Positions 1 through 13,340 of a DNA stretch of 64,000 bases are shown piece by piece (the first letter of the stretch is position 1; each line of letters starts with the position of its first letter). The notes beneath the pieces were generated by a model. It searched no databases, was not told the DNA's origin, and worked only from the letters and a program-made list of their open reading frames with translations. The stretch is from contig JACBWW010000008.1 of the NCBI GenBank assembly GCA_020086605.1, positions 13,500,431 to 13,564,430 on the forward strand, read 5' to 3'. Made by a program: the position numbers and the translations under genes. The stretch is from Lanius collurio. Taxonomy: Eukaryota; Chordata; Aves; Passeriformes; Laniidae.

Positions 1-139
1 CCCCCAGCAGTGGGGGAAACTGGCAAGAGATCTCTGACCTCACCCTGCTGCTGCAATACTTGGTTGGGAGAGAGGAAGAAAAAAGGGAAAACAGGTCCTC
101 ACTCATCAAGAGCCAGAACTGTGAGCTTAGTTGCCTTAA

Positions 140-437
140 GCACAGCAGAAACAGTGCCAGGCAATAGGACAAGAAGCAGTGGGCAGAAACATGCAGAGGA
201 AGTTCCACCTGAATATGAGTAAGAATTTTTTTACTGTGCAGGTAACCAGGAACAGATTGACCAAAAAGGTTGCGGAGAATTGCACTGGAGATATTCAAGA
301 ACCATCTGGACACAAATCTGTGCCACGTGTTCTGGGACAACCCTGCTGGAGCAGGATTGCTGTGGCTCAGGTTTGGAGGTTAGAACACATGACCACTGGG
401 GTCCCTTCCAGCCTCACCCATTCTGTGATCCTGTGAG
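140..437 (+). mobile_element. CR1 LINE 3' end
   Basis: Contains the CR1 3'-UTR signature: AGTTCCACCTGAATATGAG, a GAGATATTCAAGAACC block, GGTCCCTTCCAGCCTCACCC, and the terminal repeat TTCTGTGATCCTGTGA. The orientation is + because the ATTCTGTGAT tail lies at the right. The left boundary is approximate. Confidence 0.85.
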
Positions 438-3400
438 AAAGAGGGTCCCAGATGGAACTGTGACTGCAGAAGCCAAGCCCAGGCTTGCAGTGGATACTGA
501 AATAGAACCTTGGCAGAAGCAGGGATGTGAAGCCTCTGAAACAGACCCTGGCTTGTGCCACGTACACCACTACCTGAGAAGTGGAAACAGCCAGGCCATC
601 AAAAAACCAAGATTATCCCTCACAAGAAGCTGGTGGAAGGACAGGCTCTCAATAAAGGCTCTTATGCCTGCATCTTGAGTTGAAGCATCTTATTTCAAAT
701 AGTCACTTAGCAACCAAAGTAGTGAAAATTGCCTGGGATCAGTACAATCCAGCACAACTGGAATAAACACAACTGTCCAAAGAAACTATTTCACCACTCC
801 TGAAGGAATTAACTGCTTTCTCCTTGGAATAGCAATCCAAGTCCTGCTTCCTCCCTGTGCATCCCCCAAAGATATTTAACTGTTTTAGGCAGAAAGAGGG
901 GAAAAGGTTTTCTGATTCTGTGCCTTGCAGTAATAGCCCCACACTTGCAGTGGGATCCAGTACTGCTGTGCTGTGCTCAGGTGATCAGGGTAGGGTTGCT
1001 GGTATACAGAATTGTGTGGATTCACTTCTCCCTGCCACCCCAAAGGAAGTCTGGGCAGAACTAGGGATAATGTGGCATCCTGAGGTAGCAGTGACATTCC
1101 TACATGGGCCTGCAGCAAGGCAGAAGTCTTCTGTCCTTCCCATCCTCTGACAGTCTCTCATTTTCATCTGTTCAGTGGTGAAAGTGGCTGCTCGGCATAT
1201 GCCTCAAATAACTTGCAAATCCTAACAGCTCTATTCACTTTGCTTCTAAATGTGCATTCTAAATGCGAAAAGGCATAAGTCTTTTCATAATCAGTGTCTA
1301 GAACCTATTACATCTAGGACATACACATGTTATGTATCTGGAGTTTAAAAGTTTAAAAAGTTTGAAAAGTTTGAGTAGAAGAAAAATATTTTTCTAAATA
1401 TGGATTGTAGTAATAACTATGTTGTATATTAAACTTAAAATGAGGTTACACTATTCATAATAAAATTATTTTTGGTCATAACACTAGCTTTTTTAATACT
1501 GTGGCAGTCTTCAATTTTGGGCCAATTAACAGTATTGAATATGATAAAGTGTTTGTGGTTTTCCCCTGATTGTGCAGACAGTGGGAGGTGGGTTGAGACT
1601 CTGGGAGGGGACAAGGGTGTGTCCTGCCACACTGAATAAACACTGTGAGAACAGACAGGATGCCTGTGTGGAAAGCCTGTGACTCAGCACAGCTGTGTGG
1701 ATCTCCTCCTCACATTCATCTTAGTACTGGGGGTTTCCAAATAGTTTTCAGGTGTCCTGGTCAACTGACACACTTTTTCCATTAAACTGATTTCCTTGTG
1801 GACATTGGGCTCTGCTTCTAGACAGACCACAATCCCACTGATAAAATAATTACAGAAACAGTTTCAATCTCTTCAAATTTTAATATATGATCCCTAAGTA
1901 GGTCAAAAGCAGCCCCCTTTCACCTTAATGGCAATGACGGCAAGAATTCCCAAAAAAAGTGATCTACAAACCACTTGAATTATTGTGAAACAGCATTTGT
2001 TGGAGTTAGAGAAAAGGATGACACCAAAACTATGAAAAGACCATATATGCTCAAACCAGACACATCTCTTCCACATTAGAGAACTGGGAGGTACAAGGGT
2101 TCAAACAGATTTCTTTTCTCCTTCAGCCTTTCTAATTTGCCCATCCTGAAGCCACAATTAATAATATCTGTTTCCAAGGAAGGTATATCACAAGGCAGCA
2201 TGCACACAGACCTGCCCTATCCTTCCACAGATAACTTTGGTGCAGGGAACTCTGAGAAGTATGAAGTGTCAGCACCTCTCTCAAATAGTGAGCTTTATTG
2301 CAGTTCACTGTTGTGGGTGCTTGCCCAGCCAAACCTGCAGCTCCTGCCAATGCATGACACAGTTCCTCTCCCTGGAGAGCACAGAGTGGCTCCAGGAGTT
2401 CTCTCCATCAGCAAATTGTAGTTTTGGGGGCATGCAGAAGGAAACACAGAGAAGCAATGGAGGACATCAGAGTGGAACCTGAATGACAACCATAATGATA
2501 CATGGCCCTATTTAAGTTCAACCTATACCTCAGAGGAGCCTGAGAACCATGGCAAATGACCACACTATTCAAAGGAAGACCCACTGGCCTGGATGCTAGC
2601 CACAACAGTCACCATAAGCACATGCACAGAAAAGAAAAAAAGAGGAGGACAAATATAAAGAGTATTTCCCCAATTACTCTCTCACTCAAATACTATATTC
2701 TGCTCAGGGAAATTCACAAGTTATTTATGGTTTGTCTCTTTAGTAATCCACAGTGGAGTTCTCTTTCCAGAGCTGCACCACCTTGCTGGGAATTTATGGA
2801 AACCTCTTATATGCCCAGCATCTTTTGTCAGGAAATTTCACAGGTCTACCTGCTGGATGTCCTTTGTACCGTGATTTTTATGTCTGAAGTTGGTTCATAA
2901 TGTTTGAGTGGTTGACCCCAGCCCCTAGCTGTGTAGAATAGGTTGTGAATAGACTGAAGTGTTCCCAGGTGCCTAGTTGGGTCTTAAGCAAATGCTATTC
3001 CATGCTTTCTATCATGTGCCATAAATACTGTTGGACTCATTATCAAAGCCGAAATTGTTAATGTGATCATTTTGTATGTTATGCCCAGCTGCAGAAGTTA
3101 ACTTTAATCCTGTTCAACATAGCTTGCAAGAGCCATTGGTACGTCTGCTTAACTTCCTTGATGTTAATCTATTAGCATAAAACTACAACAGTCAATATAT
3201 TAGTCCCTGCCAAATGAGACAATGCCAAAATAATAATTTATTCTACTTGCCTTTTGAACTCTATAATGTCATGCATCATTTAAATGTCATAAACCAGGAC
3301 GGTTGCCATGTGAACTGCTTGACCCATGCAGCGCCCTTGGACTTTTTAAGCACGTATCTGAAACACTCCTTCTTTTACATTAACAGAGGCATGACATCAA

Positions 3401-6400
3401 GTGGACTGGAGAGCTGATGCTGTTGAAATTCTGCCTCTTTTTGGATAAGTATGCCATGATTCTTATGTAGTTGTCCCAACCTATGGGCTAGTCCACAGTG
3501 GTGGTTTGGGATACCGCAAGTCAATGCACATTGTGAAGAAAAAAACCCCTATGGCCTTTCAAATATTTTTCTTTTCCCCCATCCTCCTACCAGATGGTAG
3601 TTGCAATATTTCACTATCATGATGACTAGAAAAAATTACAATTGTTCGTATCTTATTTAGATCACTGATAAATTAAGAATATATGTGCATAACATGGACA
3701 TGCTGACGTACCAGCTAAATAGTCAGGGCAAATGGTCAAAATGGAATTCATGGTCAGAAGTTAATAAATGCATGATTCTGTTAAAATTTTCATAGTTAGT
3801 TAGAAATGTGGCCAAAATGTTGTATTTCATACCTGCAGCTTATGGAGCAATTCAGACTAGCAGCTATCATAAACTTCCAAAAGCTGCAGGATAAAAATGG
3901 GGAGATAAACAGATACAGTACAAACCTTAGACTCATTCCATTTTAGAGCATGCTATTGTGATTCAATAAATCCTATTTTCCTAAAAGTTATTACTTTTAA
4001 CTATTTATTACAAGTATCAATTTTCAAGGATAAGTAAGAGATAGCTCCTAAAAATTGAAAGTTGATGAAGCAACTACAAACAGAAAAACGATTTAGACTA
4101 GGAGAGTTTTCAGATTTAGGAATTTTGTCCTTAAGGTCTCCTTTACTTTGCAGTGTTCATATTGTTCATCTAATTTTTATATCAGTCAGCACTGTCATGA
4201 AGGAGTGTCACATGTTTATCTGTTCAACTGAACTAAAATCTTGGCACAAAGACCTTCTATGAAGCTCTCCGACTTAATTTCTATTTTGTTTTTTGCAAAT
4301 ATCATTTGGAATCTAAAAAGATTCTCTGATTAGACAGATCCCAGCATTAGCAAGTGCTTAACTGGTGTGCACAGGATTTCATTGAATGGATGCTGACTCT
4401 TGGCATTCATTCACAACTGAGAATGGCATTACTGCTTGGGCATACTCTAAGTTCAAGGAACCATCAACAATTCTCGGAGTTGATCAATCCCTACAGCTGT
4501 CTCAGGACTTATCTACACTGTGATAATTACATAATGTCAACAAAACTGAGTTAATCAAAACCAACGTGCAGAATGCACTGGTGAAATCACAGCTCACGTT
4601 CTATCAGCTGTTCACTTCTGCAGTAAAGCACCACCTGCCTTTTATTGACTATGGCTTAGGTTAAAGCAAGTTTACAGTTTTAACTTGGTGTAGGTTTCAT
4701 GAAACTCTTCTGAGGAAGACTGTTCTTCCTTTCACACAACTCCTTCTCAGCCCATCACTACTCCACATACACTATGGATTTCTTTCCTTCACACTTTCTC
4801 CTCTGTGGATTTGCTGTGAATTTACTTAAATGTTGCATAGATCTTGCGTGTTCTGGCAAGAAAATAAAGGGATCTTAAGAAGGAAAGAAAAAATGTATCA
4901 CACAGTCATCAGTCATAAATCCCTGCTTTCCCCCTTATTTGTGAATTCCTTTTCTATAGGCATCTCCTATAGTTGAGCTAGAAGGAGTCAAAAATCCTCA
5001 GTTCTGAGAACTGTGATGTGAAGAGTAGTAAGTGTGGTAGCAGAATAACACTCAAAAGTATATATACTTCTAGTAAACTGAAAAACATGAAAGAGCTGGT
5101 GGAAGTAAATGCTTGAGGTACTGCTCTTTGAAGGTGACCAAGTGTGTGGGTCAGTGTAATTCTTTGTGCTCTTCATCTCAGTCTCAAAAAGCAGTTATTC
5201 CCAGCATTCACCAGACTGTGGTTTGTGATTGGCATTTTTCCGCACCTGAGGTCTAGCTCTTCAAAATGGGTACAAATCCCTCGGTGTTTCACAGAGGTCT
5301 ACTGCTACTCTGAAATCTAGTTGTTGGTGGTCTTCCTTGGTGCCCCACCTCGTGCTTCTATTGCTCAACTCCTGGACTTTAATTTTATTTGGAAAACTAT
5401 CGTCTGTGTGGTGGGAAGCAAGAATGCAGGGGGGCTTGAACAAGCTTCTCTCCCAAAAGGTAAAAACATGATGATCTCAGTAAGTTTCCTTCCTGTTGCC
5501 TGACTCACTATTGCTTGGTAATGTTGAGCAGGATCTAAGGATCCGAAGTCTTCCTAGCCAGAATCAGATTAGACAGGATCAAGATAGCATTTTAGTAGCT
5601 TTTTTTTCTGAACAGAGGTACACCACTGTGAAACCACTGAAGGTGACTCACAAAGTAGAACACTGTATCAAATCTTATTGTATTCAGATTCCAAACAAAA
5701 TTAAGACCACTGAGGTCAGTGCAATAAAGGACTGGGATTTTATTCTGCTAAAATCATTGTAGAATCACTAGCAGCTGTGCTGGAGGCATTACTTTTTCGC
5801 TCAAGGCATCACCTGATTCCCCTGCCAGGATGAACTAGACATACCTACATCATTACTGTTTGTCTAAACTTTTAAAGTGACAGTGATTGAGGTCCTATAG
5901 ATTCTCTAGAAAATAACTGCTCAATAAAACTGGTGCTGATTGTTAAAACATTGGACATACTGTATGTATGTCATCAGGCCTCTCCACAATCTCCTTTAAA
6001 CTAAAAAAATCTTTAGAATACAAACATTCTTCAGGTTGTTTCAGTTGTTTATGTATCTCTCGAATTTGTCCAGTTTTCTTTAGGGAAGATGTGCATGGAA
6101 TAAAGAATACCCAACAAATAATATATTGGTGCTCAGTGCAGCAGTAAACAAATTACATAGGAGTATGTTACAGACAACAACCTTCTTTGATGCAAGACAA
6201 CCCTGTGGGCACACAGTATGCTTGTGATTTGCTATGTAATGATTCAGATTACCCGAAGAGGAATTGTTATTTTATACACTCCACCCTATATTCCTTCCAG
6301 TGTAGAGGCATAAACGAGACAAGAACTGAAATAAACCCATATTGAAAATAAAGTTCAACTCCCTTCAAGACAATTTTACAAACTCAGCCTAAACTAGTGG

Positions 6401-9230
6401 CTGTGCTGATGTGTTGTGAGCAATCTCCTCATCCGTTTCTCTGCATTCTATCCATGCAGAGTTCTTCCCCAGTTTTCAATAGCAGCAGAATAAGAAGTCA
6501 GTACTAGCTAAATAGTGGTATTTCAAGTATATGTATACACGTAAGTAGAGGTGCAAGTAACAAGATCATCTGTGTTTTCACGGGCACCCTCCATCGAGAG
6601 CACCATATAAAGACTGAATATGACGTCACAACTAAATCCCTTTCAAAATGCATATGCACAAGAATGCTGAATTAAGATTGAACAAAAGCCCAAACTGGAG
6701 CATCTCCTAACTTTCAGTTTCTTGATTTTAATACCTTAACATGTCTTTTCATGTAGCTGCAGGCACACTTGAAGACAGATGTACCACAGGTTAAACAACT
6801 GTCAACACAAGTACAGAAGCACTGCTTAACATTCTATGTAGACCAAACTGTTTTGTTAAAGTCACAAGTCCTCTGTGGCTGCAAGGTCATGGTGAACAGG
6901 AGTCACCACTGTATTTCTATGCCAGCATGAAGCCTGGTTTGGGCCATCTATGTTTCTACCCCTCAGGCACTGGGAATACCTAACATTTTAACCTAGACCT
7001 TTAACCACATTTCTTCGTCATGTCTCCAGCCCCACCCCTGGATCTTGCTTTTCAGAAAAGTGAAAATACACAAAGAGCTAAATGCCAAACACAGAAACAA
7101 ACACAGGACACTGCTGCCAGAAGGTCAGGAAAATTAGGATGGTACCTAATAACCATTAGGAGACCACCTAAAACAACCAATACTACCTATATGTTCTGCC
7201 AGCAGAATGACCCCAAAATGCCATAAATTACTATGCCACTCACACTGGCATCTCACGTAGTAAGAATTTAATAACACATCAGCACAACAGACTTACAAAA
7301 AACGTATTTTTCATGGCCAGAATTTTTAAAAACTGCAAGAATCTTGTGATAGGTGGGTAAGGAAGGGAATGGAACAGACTTCCTAAATACGGAGAGAAAT
7401 AAAATGGATCCTTGCTCACAGAGAAACACAAAAAAACCCCCCAGCTGCTGACCATAGTCTCTCTTGTTTCCTAAGCTCCTTGCTGGACACACATAGAGCA
7501 AGGACATTAGTGACAACCCTTATGTAGTACCTAACAAGTCTGCCAGCAAGGCCAACCAACTGAGCAGGGAATAGAGAGACCTGTTCGAAGGCTCAGGAAA
7601 ATAAGCAAGAGAGACCACTTAAGATGGCACAGAGGACTTTATGAACAAGATACAGAAGAAGGAACTATAAAGGGCTGCATTATGTTGAAATGAATCATCA
7701 AAAATGCTTATTATATCCAGTCCTGGTCTTGCACTACCAAAGCAGAGCCTTGCTGTAACTAAGCACCCAGGACCTCCCCCAGTTTCCAAGAAGACAGGTG
7801 GATAGCCTGAGGGGCAGGCTAAAGTACAGAAGGATAATGCATCAGCTCTTCTGAATCAAAAATTAAATTAGTTTTTAAATTAAATGCTTCACATTGTTTC
7901 ATTTGACCCATCCTTCACCCTCCTTCCCAGAATACTTGTACTGGCTGCATTCTTTGAAGCATATTTTAAGTGTTTTGCCAGCCCTGCAAGACATACTGAT
8001 TTTTAAAGTTAGGGCATTTTGATTTCTTCTCCCTTCCAAAACCAAGTTCTTCTTGGTCCTTCAGAAAAAAATCCATATATATGTGTCAGACACATGGCAT
8101 AATCAACCATCTCTTGCCTTCTCTCCCAACAGACATGCTGTATAATTAAAATAAGATGCACACTAAAAACATATTTGCCATCTGAATTCAGAAACTCCCA
8201 AGGCGGAAAAAGTACACAAAATAAACTCTACATAATAAAAATGTTCCCACCCATTTATTCTACCACAAACTTGACAAGTGCTGACAAGTGCCTTGCAATG
8301 AAACCACTTTCATTTCTCAATTAATAAAAGGGTAACAAGTATCTTTGACAGTCACACATCTTCATGTTAACATGACAACACCATGCTGTTAAAATTACTC
8401 AAGATCCAAGGAGTATATGGCAGAAGGACCCCTTTGGAGTCTCTGTGCTAAACTGTATTAAAACCACACTCACCAGCCACTCAAAGTGCAAGGGAGGGTA
8501 CATTTACAGCAATGGCCTTTGTCCCAAGGTGCACGAGACTCTCATGACAACCTGCTCCAAACAAACATTGATAAAGCAAGGAATTATGAGCTGCTGTTCA
8601 CTTACCTGTCGTCAGTTTTGGGTATGTTTTGATAAGCAGTGATGTGTAAGGTCAAAGCTCTTTTCAAGCTACTGTATTAAAGATGATTCTTCCCAACTCA
8701 TTATAATATAATGTAGGAGTATATATATACTTTAATGTATATGCATAAATACATATTACAGATGCACACAGATATATATATATATTTGTAATGGCAAAAG
8801 AAATGTATAGCAGAAAACCCAAGAAACTATCAATTTGTAATGGAGAATTAAGGTTTCACAAGCCTCTACAGTCACATATTTACTCTTCCTCTGGCAGTTG
8901 TATTTTTACTATTATTATTCATGAAAAACATGTGTGAACAAGAACATGGTTTCTTTGTGTATATTTACAAATTCCTAATTTTCTTTCCAAGCTGTTTGAT
9001 AAATGACAAACTGGAACTGCAAAAAAGTTTCAAAAATAAGATGTCTTCAATAAAGGCATCTAAAATCAGCAAGTTTTGATGCTGCACTGTTGAGAAGTCC
9101 TAGTGATTGGAACAGGGGTAAGACCATTTCTAGCTTCTATTAAACACATTTTAAGTCATAAGGAAGAACTAATTTATAGACTATAAGTGGGGAATATTAT
9201 AAATGAAATGTCAATTAAATCGAATTAATA
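438..9230. other. Intergenic DNA, no gene recognised
   Basis: AT-rich, with only short scattered open frames and no recognisable protein match or strong exon. It contains TA-rich microsatellite patches at about 8718-8790, a tandem GACAAGTGCT pair near 8273-8292, and one full TGACGTCA at 6621-6628. Confidence 0.6.
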
Positions 9231-9239
9231 ATTTGCGTG

Positions 9240-9700
9240 AGCCAAATTATTAATATATAAACAAACAGAATTTATTTTTGATCAAATTGACAATCTTGAT
9301 AAGCCACTATAAAGGAAAGCAGGGCCAAGCCTAGGTTCTTGACTCTGGGTGACACATACACAGCTCTGAACACCAGCAGTTCAGAGAGGCAGCGCACACC
9401 TTCGAGGTTTTTGAGTCCGGTTTTTATACTGTTTTTCTTGCTCCTGGCTAGGAAATCCTTTGTCCTTTTCATTTTTGATGGTCCTCTGGTCCAGTGATCA
9501 GGGGTCCATTTAGATGTTGATGTGTCCAAGGATTCTCTTTGTATTTCAGTTGATGTTTTCCAGTAACCCATCTTAGCGTTTCTGGTAAAGGACCTGTTCA
9601 GATGATGATTTTTCCGAGAAATCCTTATATGATTAAAATGAAGAGTCTTAAGCAATAGGTCCACTCATCAGCAGTGTCCAGGGAGTAACAGATCATATCT
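9240..9700 (-). mobile_element. Candidate retroviral LTR-like segment
   Basis: Read on the minus strand, this has a run of LTR-like elements: a moderately GC-rich block around 9400, a CTCTGAACTGCTGGTGTTC stretch, then an AATAAA hexamer near 9270 close to its 3' end. The style resembles avian ERVL LTRs, but I cannot confirm the family or see TG..CA ends. A 130-codon minus-strand open frame spans it and resembles no protein I know. Confidence 0.35.
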
Positions 9701-10160
9701 CTTACTCCTTTCAGATGGAAAGGATTTCCTAGCTGGGTAGGATGAACTCATAGTAAGTTGATGGGTCAGAGGGATATCTGACTGAGGTCACTTCTCCTCT
9801 GGGTTTGCCTTTACTTCTTATGCTAATTTGCACCTTCTTTGAGCAAGATGCCAGGAAGCATGCCAAGGTATACTTTAAACACAACATATTTGAACATATA
9901 TACAAGTTACAATCTGCTATGTTTCACATTCTATATTTCACATTCATAACTTATTTTGATATACAACTTTAATTCCTTATGAATTTTGACTTATCTATAA
10001 CAGGTATCTTCCTAACAAATGCTATCGCCTCTGAAAGTCTAAACTAGGAACTCCAATTTCTCAATAAATAGAACAAAATCAGAACAAAAGCCTGTCTGGC
10101 ATTACACAGATGAAGCACTAGGAACTGCTTACAAGTGACAAAGACAATTGGTTTGCTATA

Positions 10161-10242
10161 CAATCATAGCATACCTTGTGTTTAGAGAGACCTTTAATGA
10201 TCATCTAGTACAACTCCATTCCATGGGCAGGGACACCTTAAA
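10161..10242 (-). mobile_element. CR1 LINE 3' tip fragment
   Basis: Begins with CAATCATAGCAT and continues AGACCTTTAATGATCATCTA, then CCATGGGCAGGGACACC, which is the reverse complement of a CR1 3' end. Only about 80 bases remain, and it is followed closely by an opposed CR1 fragment. Confidence 0.75.
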
Positions 10243-10340
10243 CAATTAATAGTGGAGCTTGTAAGAGGGAATGTCAGGTGATTTTAACATCAGGGAACTC
10301 TATCAACCTATCTTATAAGAGAAACCTTATTGCTGCCTTG

Positions 10341-10550
10341 TGTGGAGGGGACTTTTGAGAAAGATGGGGAGAAACATTTTACCTGTAGAGATAGGACAAG
10401 GGCTAATGTTTTTAGATGAAAAGAAGGTAGATTTAGATAAGAGATAAGGAAAGAGATTCTTTATAGTGAAAGTGGTGGAATGGCATTGTGGATGGGACAT
10501 TTCTGGAAGAGTTCAAGGCCAGATTGAACGGGGCTTTGAGCAACCTCATC
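10341..10550 (+). mobile_element. CR1 LINE 3'-UTR fragment
   Basis: Recognised from GAGATAGGACAAGGGCTAAT, GAAGGTAGATTTAGATAAGA, and the GTTCAAGGCCAGATTGAACG / GGGCTTTGAGCAACCTC block, in the + orientation. It lacks the terminal octamer tail and ends at a 20-base sequence also present at its left (10267-10286). Confidence 0.8.
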
Positions 10551-10559
10551 TTATAAGGG

Positions 10560-11980
10560 AATGTCAGGTGATTTTATATTAATATAAGATTTTTAAGGGA
10601 GATTATCTTGACATCACTTACATGTTTCTGACACCTCTATGAGAAACTAGACAAATTACAAACCTATGTTGGTATCGTTTCCTTACACTCATCTGGAGCA
10701 AAGTCCAGAGCTGCATTTCCAGAAGAGGCACTTGCAGTGACACGTGCTTCTACACACAGCCGCACGGCTTCTCCCGTTGCAGCTCTGGTCTGTCATGGGA
10801 CAGCCTGGAGCCAATTTTGCATAGCAACAGTAATGAATACTTTTCCCATGTGTTCTCAGTCCCTTGCACTGTTGCTGGATCCAAGCAAAAGAGAGAAGGA
10901 GCTGTCTGCTTTGAATGTAAAAGGGGACAAAAAGACGGACTGGATGGAATAAATCAAGAGAGAACTAAGAAGGAAAACTGTGACTGGGCACTGGCAGGAG
11001 GGCACCAGCTACAGCAGAATTGGATGAAAGACTGACCACTCTTTAGTAATAGAGATTTGAGAAGAAAAACTCTGGAGACTAGTAAAGGGAGGTTAAATAA
11101 AAAGCCAAATGAGAAGACTAGAGCTGACTGGACAAAGTGATTAAAAGCAGGATACTAAAGACCTATGAAGCAGTTTATAATGCTAAAGTAAATAAAACAG
11201 CACTGAAAGTGAGACAGAGAGGGAGGGAGTCTGGAAGGATGGGCTGACTTTCCCAGTGTTTAGCAAGAAGGCTGGGACTTAGATGAGAAATCTGTAAACT
11301 GACTTGTGTGGATGACAAACAGGAACTGTGCTTTAAGTATGCAGTAACTTATAAAAAAGACTCAAAACCAAGAGGCCCTTGATGTCAACTCAGATGCTCA
11401 AAACTTCCCAGTGCATTTACCATCTACTCAGACATCTACTCTCATCTGTATTTCATGACTGTCACAGAAAGCCTTCAAAAAAAATTTTAAAAAAGCAGCA
11501 ATTATTCTCTTTCAGAACAATGTAAAACAGTATATTCATATGATGCTTATTCAAAAAAGGAGAAGAAAAGAAGCAATTCTATCACTATTTGAACACTGAG
11601 CTTTTTGCAGACTAAGGCAAAGAGAGCATTACTGTCTGGAGGTGTGAACCAGAGTTGAAAACGTGGTTTTCATTTTGGAATCTGGTAAGCAGTGTGCTTG
11701 ACTTGATGATATTGAAGTCCTTCTAAACTGGTATTTGTAGGCATAAATAGAAAACACTGATGACATTATATTCTGCTTAATTTTTTTTCTTGAAATCCCT
11801 ATTTGCAAAACCAAAGGGAAGTTGGTGTATTCTAAGCTTAAGTGAGGCTGCCAAGTGAAAACATCCTTTACTGACCCATTTTTACTGGATCATGCCAGCA
11901 GAGTACCCTAAATGGGTCTGGGTTAAGCACCAATTACACATTTTCCTGGCCATCTGTCATATGACAAATATAACCCATTT
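10560..11980. other. Intergenic DNA, no gene recognised
   Basis: No exon or clearly identifiable repeat. Open frames near 10737-11035 are short and resemble nothing I know. Confidence 0.5.
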
Positions 11981-11984
11981 ATGA

Positions 11985-12467
11985 CCTATCTGGGTCCAGT
12001 GTTGTTTGACTTGTTCACCCATGACTTGGATGAAGGGCCAGATGCCTCCTCAGAGAGTTTGCTGACAATATAAAACTGGGAACAGTGGCCAATACCTGGA
12101 GTGCTGCGCAGCCCTTCAGGATCTTGACAGACTGGAGCTCATCAATGTCTTTAAGTATCTGAAGGGAGGGTGTCAACAAGATGGACCAGGCTCCTTCCTC
12201 TCAGTCGCACCAAGCAATAGGGTAACCGTCAGAAACCAAAGCACGGAAGTTCCACCTGAACATGAGCAAGAACTTCTCTACTGTGAGGGTGACAGAGCAC
12301 TGAACAGATTGACCAGAGGTGTGGAGTCTTCTTCTCCAGAGGTATTAAAACGCAGAAGACAGGACAAAATCCTGACTATTGCACTCCAGAGGACTCTGCT
12401 TGGGCAGATGAGTTTGCGTGGCCTCTTCCAACCTGACGTGTTCTAAGATTCTACGATTCTGTGATGT
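11985..12467 (+). mobile_element. CR1 LINE fragment ending just upstream of F2RL1
   Basis: The left part encodes decayed reverse-transcriptase C-terminal sequence (GTTGTTTGACTTGTTCACCC, then GACTTGGATGAAGGGCC). The right part is a CR1 3' UTR with AAGTTCCACCTGAACATGAG and the tail TTCTAAGATTCTACGATTCT. It ends about 80 bases before the CpG-rich promoter of F2RL1 and about 490 bases before the start codon. Confidence 0.85.
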
Positions 12468-12544
12468 CATAACACAGGAGAATATGAAACCTGGAAAGCA
12501 CAACGCAGTATGTTACAAGGCAGCTGAAGTTACACACTCGCACT

Positions 12545-13340
12545 AAAAGCTCCTGGACCCTGCCGGTGTGACCCAGAACAATCTTGCTCCGCTCCAGCAG
12601 CAGCTTGGTACGGACCACTGCGGCGGTGGCCGCTCCAGCCGCGCTGCTCAGCTGTACTGGGACCTTCACCGGCCGAGCGGTCACCAAGCGCGGCCTGAGG
12701 CCGACCAGCCGCCCGCAGGGGCTGCGGCGGACCTGCCCTTTTGCGCCCAGCGTAACGGACCCCGACCCACCCGACCCAGCCGTTCAGGGAGCAGCGCCGC
12801 CACCCTCGGCCGGGAGAGACGGGCCCGGCCTGGGCCCGCCCTCCACGGGGCTGGTCCTGGGCCCAGGCCGCGCCCTCCGCCCCGCCCCGCTCAGGTATCA
12901 GGTGAAACTGGTCGAGAGTGCGGGCGGAGTGGTGGCGGCTGGAGCGCGGTGAGAGGATGGCTGTGCGTCTTGGGTTGTGTATGCTGATGCTCTGTGCGCT
13001 GCTGGGAGCCGCCTGCGCTGCCGGTGAGCGGAGCGGCGTGAGCGGGCAGCTCGGCTGGGATCAGCGGGGCGGCCAGCGCGGCACCCCCGGCGGGCTCGGC
13101 CGCCCCTCAGGCGCAGGTAGGGGCATGACCGGGGCCCTCGGCGGGGCAGGCATCTGGTCTGGCTGGGGTGCGGGGAGCCCGGAGCGGACGGGGCGGGGCT
13201 CCGCGGAGTCGAGCGGGTCGGAAAACTTGTTCGAGTGGCAGTGCGGATGGCGGGCCCCGCTGGCAGGGCTCCCCGGAGGGCAGGGAAAGAGCTCCACGGG
13301 CGAGCAGCCGGGCGCGCGAGCAGCCCCCTCAGGGCTTGTG
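12545..13340 (+). promoter_or_regulatory. F2RL1: CpG island covering the F2RL1 promoter and first exon
   Basis: The sequence switches abruptly from AT-rich to very GC-rich with many CG dinucleotides, covering the presumptive 5' UTR, exon 1 and the start of intron 1. No TATA box is seen, so a dispersed CpG-type promoter is inferred. The transcription start cannot be placed from sequence alone. Long open frames on both strands here are compositional by-products. Confidence 0.7.
12957..13023 (+). CDS. F2RL1: F2RL1 coding exon 1 (signal peptide)
   Basis: Encodes 22 residues plus one base of codon 23. The peptide begins MAVRLGLCMLML and ends in an Ala-rich stretch, as expected for a cleaved signal sequence. 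The exon ends at G followed by the donor GTGAGC. It lies in a CpG-dense segment with no TATA box nearby, as is common for F2RL1. The open frame continues upstream without another ATG close by, so the ATG at 12957 is the natural start. Confidence 0.9.

Noticed and set aside
12918..12956. N-terminal extension of F2RL1 exon 1 from a GTG codon
   Set aside because: It would need a non-ATG start and would bury the signal peptide. The ATG at 12957 has a strong context and gives a normal PAR2 length.
12568..12987. 139-codon open frame across the F2RL1 promoter
   Set aside because: It lies in the CpG island, is rich in Pro/Arg/Gly/Ala, overlaps other open frames and exon 1 in another frame, and resembles no protein. 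It is a compositional artefact.
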